Shown: one piece after another, positions 8,080 through 17,610 of the stretch
Layout of the letters: the number at the start of each line of letters is the position of its first letter
Numbering within the stretch: the stretch's first letter is position 1
DNA from: an uncultured Bacilli bacterium
GTDB lineage: Bacteria > Bacillota_I > Bacilli_A > RF39 > UBA660
NCBI GenBank assembly: GCA_934098505.1
Contig: CAKOOR010000005.1
Location: forward strand, 1 to 64,000
Length of the DNA stretch: 64,000 nt
Direction: 5' to 3'
Translations under genes and position numbers: made by a program
Notes under the pieces: model-generated
The model's database searches: none
Seen by the model: only the letters and a program-made list of their open reading frames with translations
Told to the model about the DNA's origin: nothing

Positions 8080-10815
8080 ATGTCTTTAGAAGAAATGACA
8101 AAATTCACTGATAATTATTTTTCACAAAATAATGACAACTGGATTAACTGTAAATTTAATAAAGTTAGTATTTGTGTTTTTAATTTTTCTCCATGGTCTT
8201 ATATCTTTTTTGATAGATACTATTATAAGCTTTTTTCTGAAAATATAAGCCTAAATAACCAACAAATTAAGTTGATTATCGACAATATAAAAACTGATTA
8301 TGAACTAACTAATTATCTAAAGCCCCAATCAAAATTAGAGAGAATAAATAAGTTAGAAAAAACAATACTAAGTTTCATCAAAATTTATAATCATTACATA
8401 AATGATGAGACACTAATTTATTTGTTGTTAACCTTAAATAATAAAACTACCACTTATTATCTTTTAAACAACTATTATAAAAGAATAAAACATGCCTTAA
8501 AAGAATATGTAATAATTGTACCATATATGACAAGATATGGAATGTCGCAAAAAAATTTTTATGATAAATACTGCAGTGATAAAGCTTATAAAATTTTACA
8601 TGTCAGATTGGATTTTAAATTAAAAGTCTCTTTTTGTCGCTCAATTACTGACATGCTTAAAATTTCTGATTATAAAGACATTTTCAATTATAATGAATAT
8701 TTATCTAGATTATTTAGAGAAGTATCGTTTCAAACAGTTAACGTGCAAACAATGATGAGCATTATTCAAAAAGAAATTGCCGAAGAAAATTATAAAAACG
8801 CTATTACATTAGTAAATTTATTAAATCTCACTTGGGATATTAAAATAGATTTCATTAATACTTTACCTCTGTCCAAATGGTATAAATTCTTAAAAGCAGA
8901 TAATAACTGGCAAATATTTATCGATAAATTTAATTCTAGTTCTAACAGTGATACGTTCGTTTCCAAATTTTACGACGACGTTATTACTCCCATAGCCAGC
9001 AAAATACACCCTAATATTAACAATATAAATTCAATCTATGATTTTGAAATTATATTAATGTTGAAAAGATTATCTTTTCAGCAAAAAACATTTAATAGAA
9101 AAAATAGTATTTATAATAAGTGTTTCTTAATATTTCTAAAACAGTATCAAGAAGAATGTCAAATGGTACTTGATGAAGATGATATTAAATACGTTGATTT
9201 AGTTTTTAGAAGATTAGTTGTTACTAATAACGTCTATAAACTATTTCAATTTAAAAACGTTTTATCTTTAATACATTTTTATAAGAGCAATGATTATTGT
9301 CAAGATATTGACTTACCAAAAGATTATATAAAAAATTATAATGTTAAAAAATATCGAAAAGTTAAGAAATTAATTATTACTAAATTTGATTGCAATACCA
9401 ACTCATTAGAAAAATTATCTCTAATGGCTATTAGATTTTTAGACTATGAAAATATCGTGAAGATTTTAGCTAGTAATTTACAATTTCAAGATGTTAAACA
9501 AAATGGTAATACCAATACTAACAACACAAAATTGGATATAAAGTGGCAAATTTTCTTAGATATATATCCTCAGTTCAAAACGTTATTTGAAATAATTACT
9601 AATCTCGATGGAAAAGATGAATTATACCTAAAAAAAGTAAACATGATAATAAAAGAAATTAAAAATAAAAATGATATTAATTTAAGATATTCTATTAATG
9701 ATTACTTTTATGTTTTTAATAATCTGTACACACGTGGACTTAAAATTACTCTGACAAAATTAAATAAAGCAGTAGAAGGTATCCAAGAATTCTTGCTACC
9801 TTATAATGAACACATCAAAACAAATTTAGAGCAATTTAACTATTCAACTAAAGGTAGTCCTTTTTTAGATAAAATAAATGGGATAAAACTATATGATAAA
9901 TATCGGAAAAGACTTTATTCTTCTATTCCAGATTATCAAAATAAATATAAAACAATAGAATTTGGTTTTGTTGATATGCATGATACAGCAATTATTTCCA
10001 ATGGCGTTTGCGACGGAAAATACCTTTATCAAAATGGTAAGACTTATTCTAGTTGTTTGACACCTAACGGTGCTGCCAAAAATAGTTTATTTCATGGAGC
10101 AATAAATTCTAATGGGCGTTTTTTTGAAATAAAGTTTGGAAATAAAATCATGGCTTATAGTTGGGTTTGGCGAGCCGGAGATGTTATCTGTTTCGATAAT
10201 ATTGAAGTAACCGATGAAATTCTTAAAATAGAGGCATGGGAAGAAATATTGTTCAATTCTTATCTAGTGACTGCAAACGACATAATAAGAATAACAAAAA
10301 CAGAAATTAACGGTGGAATTAAAATGGTAGTTATTGGTAGACCGAAAAAAGATATTAGAAATAAATACATTGATAACTTGAAAGATTCTCCAGAAATATT
10401 TAAGCCAACTGGTAGTGAAGATTTATACTTAGATTCCCAAAAAAAGCAATTATGGTTAGCAGGAAAATACGATAATATCTCAACAAAAGATGTTACTGCT
10501 ATCTATTTATATAAAAGAAAAGAAGTTGTACAATTCAAGACTATAGATTTTGATACTTTAAGATTAAAAGCAAATGGAATTTATTATGAATATTGTATGC
10601 AGAATAATATTGTTTATCATAAACTTAACTGCAACTATATTGATGGCTATTTAGGTGAAGACTGGTTTTTTGGTAAATATGAAAATGGTAATTATGATTT
10701 TTACTATGTATTAAATGATGATAGATTATTTGATGAAGCAAAAAAATATATTATTTCAGAAAAAATTTTAAATCAAAGTAAGCTACATTTAACATTAAAA
10801 AAACTAACTAATTAA
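8080..10815 (+). CDS. Large protein of unknown function
   Basis: 911 aa with no signal peptide or clear membrane segment. Residues 1-600 are helical and Lys/Asn/Tyr-rich. Around residues 600-740 comes a more globular domain with conserved-looking stretches SSCLTPNGAAKNSLFHGAI, IMAYSWVWRAGDVICFDNIE and DKINGIKLYDKYRKRLY, followed by a smaller C-terminal beta-rich part. I do not recognise the family. AAAGGAGG lies 11 nt before the ATG. It sits 92 bp after the ankyrin-like gene on the same strand, so the two may be a functional pair, but no homology tells what they do. Confidence 0.7.
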   Translation: MSLEEMTKFTDNYFSQNNDNWINCKFNKVSICVFNFSPWSYIFFDRYYYKLFSENISLNNQQIKLIIDNIKTDYELTNYLKPQSKLERINKLEKTILSFIKIYNHYINDETLIYLLLTLNNKTTTYYLLNNYYKRIKHALKEYVIIVPYMTRYGMSQKNFYDKYCSDKAYKILHVRLDFKLKVSFCRSITDMLKISDYKDIFNYNEYLSRLFREVSFQTVNVQTMMSIIQKEIAEENYKNAITLVNLLNLTWDIKIDFINTLPLSKWYKFLKADNNWQIFIDKFNSSSNSDTFVSKFYDDVITPIASKIHPNINNINSIYDFEIILMLKRLSFQQKTFNRKNSIYNKCFLIFLKQYQEECQMVLDEDDIKYVDLVFRRLVVTNNVYKLFQFKNVLSLIHFYKSNDYCQDIDLPKDYIKNYNVKKYRKVKKLIITKFDCNTNSLEKLSLMAIRFLDYENIVKILASNLQFQDVKQNGNTNTNNTKLDIKWQIFLDIYPQFKTLFEIITNLDGKDELYLKKVNMIIKEIKNKNDINLRYSINDYFYVFNNLYTRGLKITLTKLNKAVEGIQEFLLPYNEHIKTNLEQFNYSTKGSPFLDKINGIKLYDKYRKRLYSSIPDYQNKYKTIEFGFVDMHDTAIISNGVCDGKYLYQNGKTYSSCLTPNGAAKNSLFHGAINSNGRFFEIKFGNKIMAYSWVWRAGDVICFDNIEVTDEILKIEAWEEILFNSYLVTANDIIRITKTEINGGIKMVVIGRPKKDIRNKYIDNLKDSPEIFKPTGSEDLYLDSQKKQLWLAGKYDNISTKDVTAIYLYKRKEVVQFKTIDFDTLRLKANGIYYEYCMQNNIVYHKLNCNYIDGYLGEDWFFGKYENGNYDFYYVLNDDRLFDEAKKYIISEKILNQSKLHLTLKKLTN

Positions 10816-10882
10816 AAAGAGAGATATTCTTTATAACTTGATTTGACAATTATAGTTATGTCAATAAATGACGCTAAACTAA

Positions 10883-10922
10883 AAAATAACACTTTTATTT
10901 TAAAGCAAAAGTGTTATTTTTT
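10883..10922. terminator. Bidirectional terminator
   Basis: AAAATAACACTTTT and its complement (about 10883-10896 and 10907-10920) form a 14-bp stem with an A run before and a T run after. It ends the 8080-10815 transcript and overlaps the 3' end of the convergent broken hydrolase gene. Confidence 0.75.
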
Positions 10923-11601
10923 TGACAATTTATTATAAAATCATCAACATCTGCAAATAATTTATCCTTTTCGTTTAAAACTGTACGATGATTACCATCC
11001 TCATCAATATAAGGTGTACTATTACCACATTCATCTTGTAAAATCTTTGAATTACCATCACTATCTAAATAATGATAATCTTTAAAATTTGGTATAGCAG
11101 AATCAGATTTATCACATTTACCCATATAATAAAAGAAAAAAATTTTCTCAAAGTTTAGAAAATCAAAATTTTGCAAATCACTTATTCCAGTTGAATAACC
11201 AAACTCATACCCCCATAAGAATTTATTGGCATTGACATAACACCACCAGTTCATCCCGCAACCACTGGCTTTATGATTTCTGGGTGTAATAAAGCAAAAT
11301 GAGAAGCAAACTTGGCTCCCTCTGAATAACCTCAAAGAATAACCTTTTCGCCAACATTTATTCCTTCATGATGCAAACAATTAATAGCCATCTTGATAAT
11401 AGCTTTATGCTGTGAAGCTAAGTTATTATATAAATAAATTTCATTTTGGAAACATCTATCTTTACCTTTTAAATCAAAATTACCCTTATTTAGATATTCA
11501 GATACTTCATTAATAGTAAAACTTTTAGCCTCTACTTTCATAAACTAATTGGTATTAACATTACCAAAATAATAATAAATTTTTTCTTGGCATACAACCA
11601 T
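10895..11601 (-). pseudogene. Broken alpha/beta hydrolase
   Basis: Reading from an ATG at 11601, the frame has an in-frame TAG just before residue 20. It then runs through 11541-11332 to a TGA directly before GYSEGAKFASHFALLHPEI, which contains the nucleophile elbow GxSxG of alpha/beta hydrolases. A frameshift follows near 11245, and the remainder (NWWCY...NNTFALK) continues in another frame to 10895. With at least two nonsense codons and one frameshift the gene cannot give an intact hydrolase. UGA is a stop elsewhere in this genome, so reassignment to Trp does not rescue it. Confidence 0.75.
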
Positions 11602-11609
11602 TTTTTCTT

Positions 11610-13337
11610 CTAACTTTCTTTACTTTCTAAAGCACTTCTTAAGGTCTTATAATAATCTGGTTCAATAACATCGATAGCATTTATACTACACTCTAAAGAC
11701 TTTTTATATTCACCCTTGAAAAATAAATTTTCTGACCTAATTAAAGCAATATCTAAATTATTATTTAAAGAACGATATCTATTACCATAAACAATACTCA
11801 TTTCGGCCATATAAGCAGTCTTAACGACTTCTTTAGCCGTATTATATAATTTAAGAACTAAATCCCTCGAAGTATCAACACGAATGTTTAAAGTCTTAAT
11901 AGAAATAGGCTTTTTATCTAGTTCTTCCTTTACATCATCGATAGCGCTTTTAGCCTCGGCCATATAAGTATAATAATAATCAGGAATCATTGGTAAATTA
12001 TATTGATTTAATTTATTCTTAGCCTTAATTAATACTTCTTTAACTTGTTCTAATTGCTCCCTAGCTTCTAACTCATCTTCCTTTAAATTACCAAAAGTAT
12101 CATAGAAAGTATTTAACTTTTCAGCAACTTCATCTAAAGCTCTATCTAGTTTTTGCATTTCTTTCGTAAGTCTGGTATAAGCAACCGTTTTATTACGATG
12201 ATGACTAACTAGGACTTCATAATCTTTCTTAATATCTTTTAACTCTTTAGCAATTTCATCTAATACTTCTAAATCTTTATCATTAATATCATAAGAATAT
12301 TTATAATCACTAGTCTTTCTTCTTAACTCATTATTATTTTTTTCTAACTTATTAGCGCGTACTAAAACACTCCGCATTTCATCATCAAAAGTTTTCTTAG
12401 CTAATCTTTCTTTATCAAATTCATTATATAAATTATCAAAATAATCTAAGATTGTCTTTAACTCTACCGAAGAATCAGTAATGTTTAAAACATTAATTTT
12501 CTCTAAATCCGTAGCAATCTTTTTATTAGCATCTTTAATACTATTATCAATATTTAAATAATCTAAGTTATAGCCACTTCTCTGCATACTATCTTTAATA
12601 GACTTAATATCATCAATTTTTCTTGGTATTAATTTAGTACCCATCAAAATAATAGAAGGCCCTTCTTTTATAACAAGTTCTAAATTACCTATCATATTAT
12701 CTAAAGCTTTAATAATCTTATTAACTTCACTATAGTTATTACCTTCCATAGCAACTTCAAAATTACTAAATAACTTATCAATATTTTCAAATTGCAATTC
12801 AATTGGCTTACTTATATAGGTATACTCGATTTTATGGTTATTATATTCATTTAAAACTAAACGATATCTAGTCTTTAGAGAAGTTGCAATCTCCCTATTC
12901 TTTCCTTTTGATAAAGTTATTCTTTTAATCTCTTTAAGTAAATAATCACTCTTAGCTTTTACTAAATAAATATCAAATTCAACGGTTCCCAGTAACTTAT
13001 TTAATTCTTTATATTTTTTACTATCATATAAATCTTGGAGTTTTAATAAATTATCAGTAATTTTAGGAATATCTTCTTTTTTGATAGCATCAAACCTAAT
13101 TCTTAAATTAGTATAAACTTCCTGCATTAAATCATTATTAACAAATTCTTCAACAGTTTGTAAACTACTCATTATATCAGAAGATATAATTTGATTTTTA
13201 TCTCTTTCTAACTCATCTATTTCTTGTTTATATTTATTTTTTTCTTTTTTATTAATTTTATTTAAAATGATAATAATAATTAAAACAGAAACTATATAAT
13301 AAGTTACTCCAAGTAAAATGAAAGTTGTTTTATTCAT
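11610..13337 (-). CDS. ezrA: Septation ring formation regulator EzrA
   Basis: 575 aa; one N-terminal membrane segment (about residues 4-24) and then coiled-coil helices for the entire remaining length, the EzrA architecture (B. subtilis EzrA is about 560 aa). EzrA is a membrane-bound negative regulator of FtsZ ring assembly that also helps position cell-wall synthesis at the septum. The ATG at 13337 is preferred to the TTG 12 bp upstream. In many Bacilli ezrA lies close to thiI and ackA, as it does here, which supports the call. Confidence 0.85.
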   Translation of the reverse strand: MNKTTFILLGVTYYIVSVLIIIIILNKINKKEKNKYKQEIDELERDKNQIISSDIMSSLQTVEEFVNNDLMQEVYTNLRIRFDAIKKEDIPKITDNLLKLQDLYDSKKYKELNKLLGTVEFDIYLVKAKSDYLLKEIKRITLSKGKNREIATSLKTRYRLVLNEYNNHKIEYTYISKPIELQFENIDKLFSNFEVAMEGNNYSEVNKIIKALDNMIGNLELVIKEGPSIILMGTKLIPRKIDDIKSIKDSMQRSGYNLDYLNIDNSIKDANKKIATDLEKINVLNITDSSVELKTILDYFDNLYNEFDKERLAKKTFDDEMRSVLVRANKLEKNNNELRRKTSDYKYSYDINDKDLEVLDEIAKELKDIKKDYEVLVSHHRNKTVAYTRLTKEMQKLDRALDEVAEKLNTFYDTFGNLKEDELEAREQLEQVKEVLIKAKNKLNQYNLPMIPDYYYTYMAEAKSAIDDVKEELDKKPISIKTLNIRVDTSRDLVLKLYNTAKEVVKTAYMAEMSIVYGNRYRSLNNNLDIALIRSENLFFKGEYKKSLECSINAIDVIEPDYYKTLRSALESKES

Positions 13338-13403
13338 AAGTACCACCAATACTTTCTTATATCATATACTCTACTTACTTAAATTTTATCATATTTTTAT
13401 TAT

Positions 13404-14729
13404 TTAGTCATCTAAATCTAATTCATATGGATTATCAATAGTACCTTCGCCTTTAATAGTTAAATGACCATTAATATTTATAATAGGAATCATGGTACAT
13501 GTATTATTAACTTTGGTATAAGATAGTTTACCTTCTTTATTTAAAACAGTTATATAAGCACCATAATAATAGCTATAAGGGGTTGAAGTACAAGTGTCTT
13601 TATTTAGAAATAAGTAGTTATTTTGGTTATTAAATTTAGAACTAAAACCAATAATACTTAGTTCATCAGCACTTAATATGCCTACTTTACTACTATATTT
13701 ACCACCGTAATCATGGTCCCCGGCATTACATACTAAACTAGGACTATCTTCATCAAATAATCTTTTATTACCCCCATAAGTTATTTGACTATAATATTTA
13801 GTATAAGTTGTATCAACACAGTAATCTTTAGATACTAAGTATTCATCATATTTAGCAATATTTTCTTCATACCAAGTGCTTAAGGCAGCATAAGCAGTAC
13901 TGGTATTAAAAACAACAGTTTCTTCTTTATTAGAATATTCATTAAATTGATTATCAAGAGTATTATTGGCAAAAGCTAATTTAATCGAATTATCACTATT
14001 AATACCTACTATTCTTAAAAGATAATCATCTACTTTAAAATAATTATTTAAAGGATTACCACGAAAGTAGTAAATATTATCTATTTTTGTTAAACCAGTT
14101 TCAACTATCTCACTAGTATAATCGATATCACTGATAATATTAGGATTATCTTTTAAAATTTTTTCTAAGAATGTTGGCTTAATTATTTGATCAGTTGCTT
14201 CGATTTTATAGGTGCTATAAAAAGTATTTTTATCAGGACTAGCAACAGCATATTCATCTAGCCACATACGTAAATTAAGACGAATACTCTTATTTGGTTC
14301 TAAGTCATATTTATAAAGTCTTTTCTTTTCTTTTATGGTTTCATCATTAGTCTTAATAGTTTTTAAGTCACTTAAAAGTGTTGGTTCTAGAGTAATATCA
14401 CCATTAATATAAGCTTTTATTTTATTAGTATTAATAGTTGATGTATTTAAGACATCTAAATATAACTGGATAGTTTTAATATCACTACATTTGTTAGTTA
14501 TAGAAATACTCCTTGCTGATGAGCCTTTACCGTCGGTATCTTTTAAAGCCTCAGGATTGATGATGTTATAGGTTAGTTCATCACTATAAATTATATCAAC
14601 ACAAGATGTAGTATTGTTTACTAATTCTTTATTATCGATTTTCCAAAGATAATAAAAGACCATTATACTTATTAATATAATTATGATAAGTGCTAAAATT
14701 GTTAACCTCTTTTTATATAATTCTCGCAT
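13404..14729 (-). CDS. Anchored surface protein of the same fold, without a variable end
   Basis: 441 aa. An N-terminal membrane segment (about 10-30) is followed by a SipW/TasA-like extracellular region and a C-terminal domain aligned to the 235-2142 family: YYFRGNPLNNYFKVDDYLLRI, VGILSADELSIIGF and a GEGTIDNPYEL tail. The position matching the hypervariable segment is ordinary AT-rich sequence ending in IPIININGHLTI instead of GVRPVFNLK, so it is a non-diversifying relative. AGAGGA lies 7 nt before the ATG. It has no palindromic cassette upstream. Confidence 0.75.
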   Translation of the reverse strand: MRELYKKRLTILALIIIILISIMVFYYLWKIDNKELVNNTTSCVDIIYSDELTYNIINPEALKDTDGKGSSARSISITNKCSDIKTIQLYLDVLNTSTINTNKIKAYINGDITLEPTLLSDLKTIKTNDETIKEKKRLYKYDLEPNKSIRLNLRMWLDEYAVASPDKNTFYSTYKIEATDQIIKPTFLEKILKDNPNIISDIDYTSEIVETGLTKIDNIYYFRGNPLNNYFKVDDYLLRIVGINSDNSIKLAFANNTLDNQFNEYSNKEETVVFNTSTAYAALSTWYEENIAKYDEYLVSKDYCVDTTYTKYYSQITYGGNKRLFDEDSPSLVCNAGDHDYGGKYSSKVGILSADELSIIGFSSKFNNQNNYLFLNKDTCTSTPYSYYYGAYITVLNKEGKLSYTKVNNTCTMIPIININGHLTIKGEGTIDNPYELDLDD

Positions 14730-14807
14730 ATTATTATCCTCTTACTTTAATACTAATATAGGTAAGGATTTAAGTCAAGAAATTTGTTTTCTTATAGTAT
14801 ATTATTA

Positions 14808-14838
14808 GCAAAAAAACTGGTTATCTTAGTACCAGTTT
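14808..14838 (-). terminator. Rho-independent terminator
   Basis: AAACTGGT (14814-14821) pairs with ACCAGTTT (14831-14838). On the minus strand it is followed by a T run (14808-14813). It lies directly after the stop of 14841-16193. Confidence 0.75.
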
Positions 14839-14840
14839 CT

Positions 14841-16193
14841 TTATAGATGATATGGGTTATCCAAGGTTCCATCACCATATTTTAGTACTTCAGCCTTCAG
14901 ATTGAAAACTGGCCGAACCCCGTAAACGAGGCTCACGTAGCCGCCGTAGTTCGCACGGCCATTCGAATACACGCTACGCACGTCAGCGCGGTTACCATCG
15001 AAGAAGTACGGCGAGGAAGCCCACCAATCTTGCCCAGAGTATAGATAATAACCACTATAGCTAACATTCCATCCACTGGCTAGTGCTATTTCGTCTGTAC
15101 TTAAAAGGCCTACTGGATACGTTAGAGCTCCATTTCCTTTAGTAGTATCACTTACTGTAAAGGCATCATTTTGTTGCGGACAAGTTAACATCATTTTATT
15201 ATTATATTTACTATAACTTTCACCTTCCCATGGCCCGTTATACCAGCGATAGTACGAAGTAGAAGTACCCGCTCCCGTTCCAGTATTGTTACCAGCCAAA
15301 CTGCGATCATTACAAAAAACATTATCAGCTAAATATTGTTCATTGGCAGTTCCTAAAATATTAGTTTTATACCAATTATCTATGTAAGCCTTGATTGTTG
15401 AGTCATTGGTATTGGCATGAGCTGCTGCATACGTTGAGGCACCAGTGGTACCATACATATAACCAACATAAGCATTATCATTATTGCTACTATTAAACGC
15501 ACTGGTACCAATTTGACGATCACTACTTGACTCCCCATTGGCATGGGCACTTGTCCCATCATAAATAACACGGACCGTACCATCACCATTAATACGAACT
15601 ATACGCCAATACTTGTCAGCAAACTTCACATAATTATTGGTTACATTACCACGATAGTAATACGAATCACCATAAGCATCTTTGGCCTTACATAAATAAC
15701 CATTAGTGGCTTCTACTGCTGTTACACTTACAGAGCCATCTTCATTTACCGTTGGACACTTACCAGAAGTATCCACAGTAGCTATAATATCAGGAACCTT
15801 AGATATAACCTTCTTAAAGTAAACATTACATTTTGTACGCTTAGATAAATTAGTCGTAAATAAACCCCATTTATCATTGTTCCACTCGGCAGTTGCATCA
15901 TTATCACAAACGACCTTTTCAACTATATAACCATCATCCTTGCCAGGAATAGTATTGCTATATTCTCCATCTATATAAGCCCCAATTACCACATCACCTT
16001 GAATAAAATTACCAACCGTTGTTTTAATAACCGCTTCTTCTTTAGATACAAAAAATTTAGAGAAAGCAAAATATATACCTAAAGTAAAAACTAATATACA
16101 AGATAAGCCTAAATAAAGATATCTTGAGTAATTATTTAACCATCTTTTAATAACAATTTTCTTTAAATATGTATCCTTATTAAATTTCCTCAT
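14841..16193 (-). CDS. Anchored surface protein with a hypervariable C-terminus (paralogue of 235-2142)
   Basis: 450 aa. A basic N-terminus and membrane segment (about 21-43) lead to a short module (IGAYIDGEYSN... KWGLFTTNLSKRTKCNVYF, about 65-125) shared with the glycine-rich protein at 37809-39995. The rest is the YWRIVRINGDGTVRVIYDG domain shared with 235-2142, ending WWASSPY...GVRPVFNLKAEVL. The ATG at 16193 follows AGAGG by 6 nt, in a leader nearly identical to that of 235-2142. Probable surface-binding protein, predicted to be phase variable and diversified by a retroelement. Confidence 0.8.
   Translation of the reverse strand: MRKFNKDTYLKKIVIKRWLNNYSRYLYLGLSCILVFTLGIYFAFSKFFVSKEEAVIKTTVGNFIQGDVVIGAYIDGEYSNTIPGKDDGYIVEKVVCDNDATAEWNNDKWGLFTTNLSKRTKCNVYFKKVISKVPDIIATVDTSGKCPTVNEDGSVSVTAVEATNGYLCKAKDAYGDSYYYRGNVTNNYVKFADKYWRIVRINGDGTVRVIYDGTSAHANGESSSDRQIGTSAFNSSNNDNAYVGYMYGTTGASTYAAAHANTNDSTIKAYIDNWYKTNILGTANEQYLADNVFCNDRSLAGNNTGTGAGTSTSYYRWYNGPWEGESYSKYNNKMMLTCPQQNDAFTVSDTTKGNGALTYPVGLLSTDEIALASGWNVSYSGYYLYSGQDWWASSPYFFDGNRADVRSVYSNGRANYGGYVSLVYGVRPVFNLKAEVLKYGDGTLDNPYHL
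14922..15005 (-). other. DGR-type variable region (copy 2)
   Basis: Counterpart of 316-396: identical flanks, 3 nt longer, and substitutions concentrated at codon positions 1 and 2 with C or T kept at position 3. Invariant codons between the variable ones (GTG, CGT, TCG, GGC, GCT, TTC GAT GGT) are the same in both copies, as expected if both derive from one template lacking adenines at those codons. No template repeat is visible in the window. Confidence 0.7.
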
Positions 16194-16285
16194 TTTTAAC
16201 CTCTACTTCTATTATTTCCAATTAAAAACAAATAATACTTTAAAATATAAGCACTTCAATTACTTATTTACATAGCTTTTACACA

Positions 16286-16577
16286 TTTCATAGAGTTTAA
16301 TACTCTATGAAAAAGTTAGGTAAATACTAGGTTGAAATAGTTATTTGACGAGAAATTTGACCATAATAAAAATTAATACAATAAGTCTATTGACATCAAG
16401 AAAGCCTTGTAATTACTAGAAACTTTACATATTTTTATGACGAGAAATTTGACTATAAAAAGAATTAAGTACTAGTAAAAATATCTTTAAAATAGTATAT
16501 TTTTATGTTATATTTATACTATAAGTTAAAAATAGATGACGTATTTTCAGTTTCATAGAGTATTAAACTCTATGAAT
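16286..16577. promoter_or_regulatory. Putative invertible promoter cassette 2
   Basis: Site 1 is 16286-16312 (core TTAAT at 16297-16301) and site 2 is 16551-16577 (core ATTAA at 16562-16566). Arms are TTTCATAGAGT and ACTCTATGAAA/T. Inverted cores, 265-bp site spacing, paired TTGAC boxes and the TATTTATACTATAA block match cassette 1 closely. The cassette begins 93 bp before the start codon of 14841-16193. Confidence 0.65.
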
Positions 16578-16642
16578 TTTTATTTAGGATATAGTATGGC
16601 TAGTTTAATACAATTTTATGCAAAATAAAAAAGCAGGTTTCC

Positions 16643-17596
16643 CTACTTTTCCTCTTTACAAGCCTCATCTAAGTCTTTTATTAAATTATCAATATCTTCT
16701 TCATTTGGTGTTCTAACACCACTCGCAAAAGCATGACCGCCACCATTATATTTAGCAGCTATTTCATTAATAACCGGACCACGACTACGAATATTTACTT
16801 TAAAAACTTTATTTTTGGTATCATATGATATGAAAGCCCAAACTTTAATTTCTTTAATAAAGTTAAAGTTATTAACCATATTACTAGCTGTACCACTATC
16901 AACGCCAAATTTTTCTATTAATTCATTATCTATTTTAATATAAGCAAAACCATTTTCAGTTAGGATTAGATTTTCAGCTAAATAACCTTGAAATCTAATT
17001 TCATTAATTGGCCTTTCATACAATTTAACATATAATTTCGAAAAATCTAAATTAGTTTCAGCGATCAAACGACTAACTAATTGAAAGGTTTTAGAAGTTG
17101 TATAAGGAAGTAAAAATCTATCACTATCCGAAACAATTCCACAGAATAAATTTTCAGCTACATGTAAAGGCATTTTTAACTTTGTATTAAATATTAATTC
17201 CGTAACTAATTGAGCAGCTGAACAACTAGTGGTATCTACAAGTTCAACTTCGCCCATTTTATCTTCAAATGGATGATGGTCTATTTTTATTACTTCGGTA
17301 TATTTACTGAAAGTTATCCCATCAATACGGTAGATATTAGGAACATCAACTACTATCAATAAAGGGTTAACTAATTCATCTTCATTAATTTTATCTAAAG
17401 TACCATAAGTCTTAAAACGAGCAACACTATTACCAACAGCATAGACTTTCTTACTTGGAAAAGTTTCTCTAATACTATCTCTTAGGGCAATCTCTGTAGT
17501 TACCGCATCAGGATCAGGACCAATATGACGAGCAACAACTATGGTGTCATACTTCTTAATCTTTTGATATATCTTTTTATAAATTGGATTTACCAC
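16643..17596 (-). CDS. nrnA: DHH-family phosphoesterase NrnA (oligoribonuclease / pAp phosphatase)
   Basis: 317 aa, normal length for NrnA. An N-terminal DHH domain has GPDPDA (about 27-32), VVDVPN (about 85) and the signature DHHP (about 110). A C-terminal DHHA1 domain ends with GGGHAFASG (about 288-296). NrnA degrades nanoRNAs of 2-5 nt and dephosphorylates pAp in the cytoplasm using Mn2+. The start is GTG at 17596, with AGGAG 7 nt upstream. It is 14 bp after ackA and likely co-transcribed with it. Confidence 0.85.
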   Translation of the reverse strand: MVNPIYKKIYQKIKKYDTIVVARHIGPDPDAVTTEIALRDSIRETFPSKKVYAVGNSVARFKTYGTLDKINEDELVNPLLIVVDVPNIYRIDGITFSKYTEVIKIDHHPFEDKMGEVELVDTTSCSAAQLVTELIFNTKLKMPLHVAENLFCGIVSDSDRFLLPYTTSKTFQLVSRLIAETNLDFSKLYVKLYERPINEIRFQGYLAENLILTENGFAYIKIDNELIEKFGVDSGTASNMVNNFNFIKEIKVWAFISYDTKNKVFKVNIRSRGPVINEIAAKYNGGGHAFASGVRTPNEEDIDNLIKDLDEACKEEK

Positions 17597-17610
17597 AAAT
17601 ATGCTCCTGA

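Noticed and set aside
11332..11541. Use of UGA as tryptophan (genetic code 4), suggested by the TGA before GYSEGA
   Set aside because: UGA acts as a stop in tightly overlapping ATGA gene pairs (21938, 37371, 55417) and Trp is written TGG throughout. The same broken gene also has a TAG and a frameshift.
4278..11601. Genomic island inserted at tRNA-His
   Set aside because: No integrase, and no second copy of the tRNA 3' end was found downstream.
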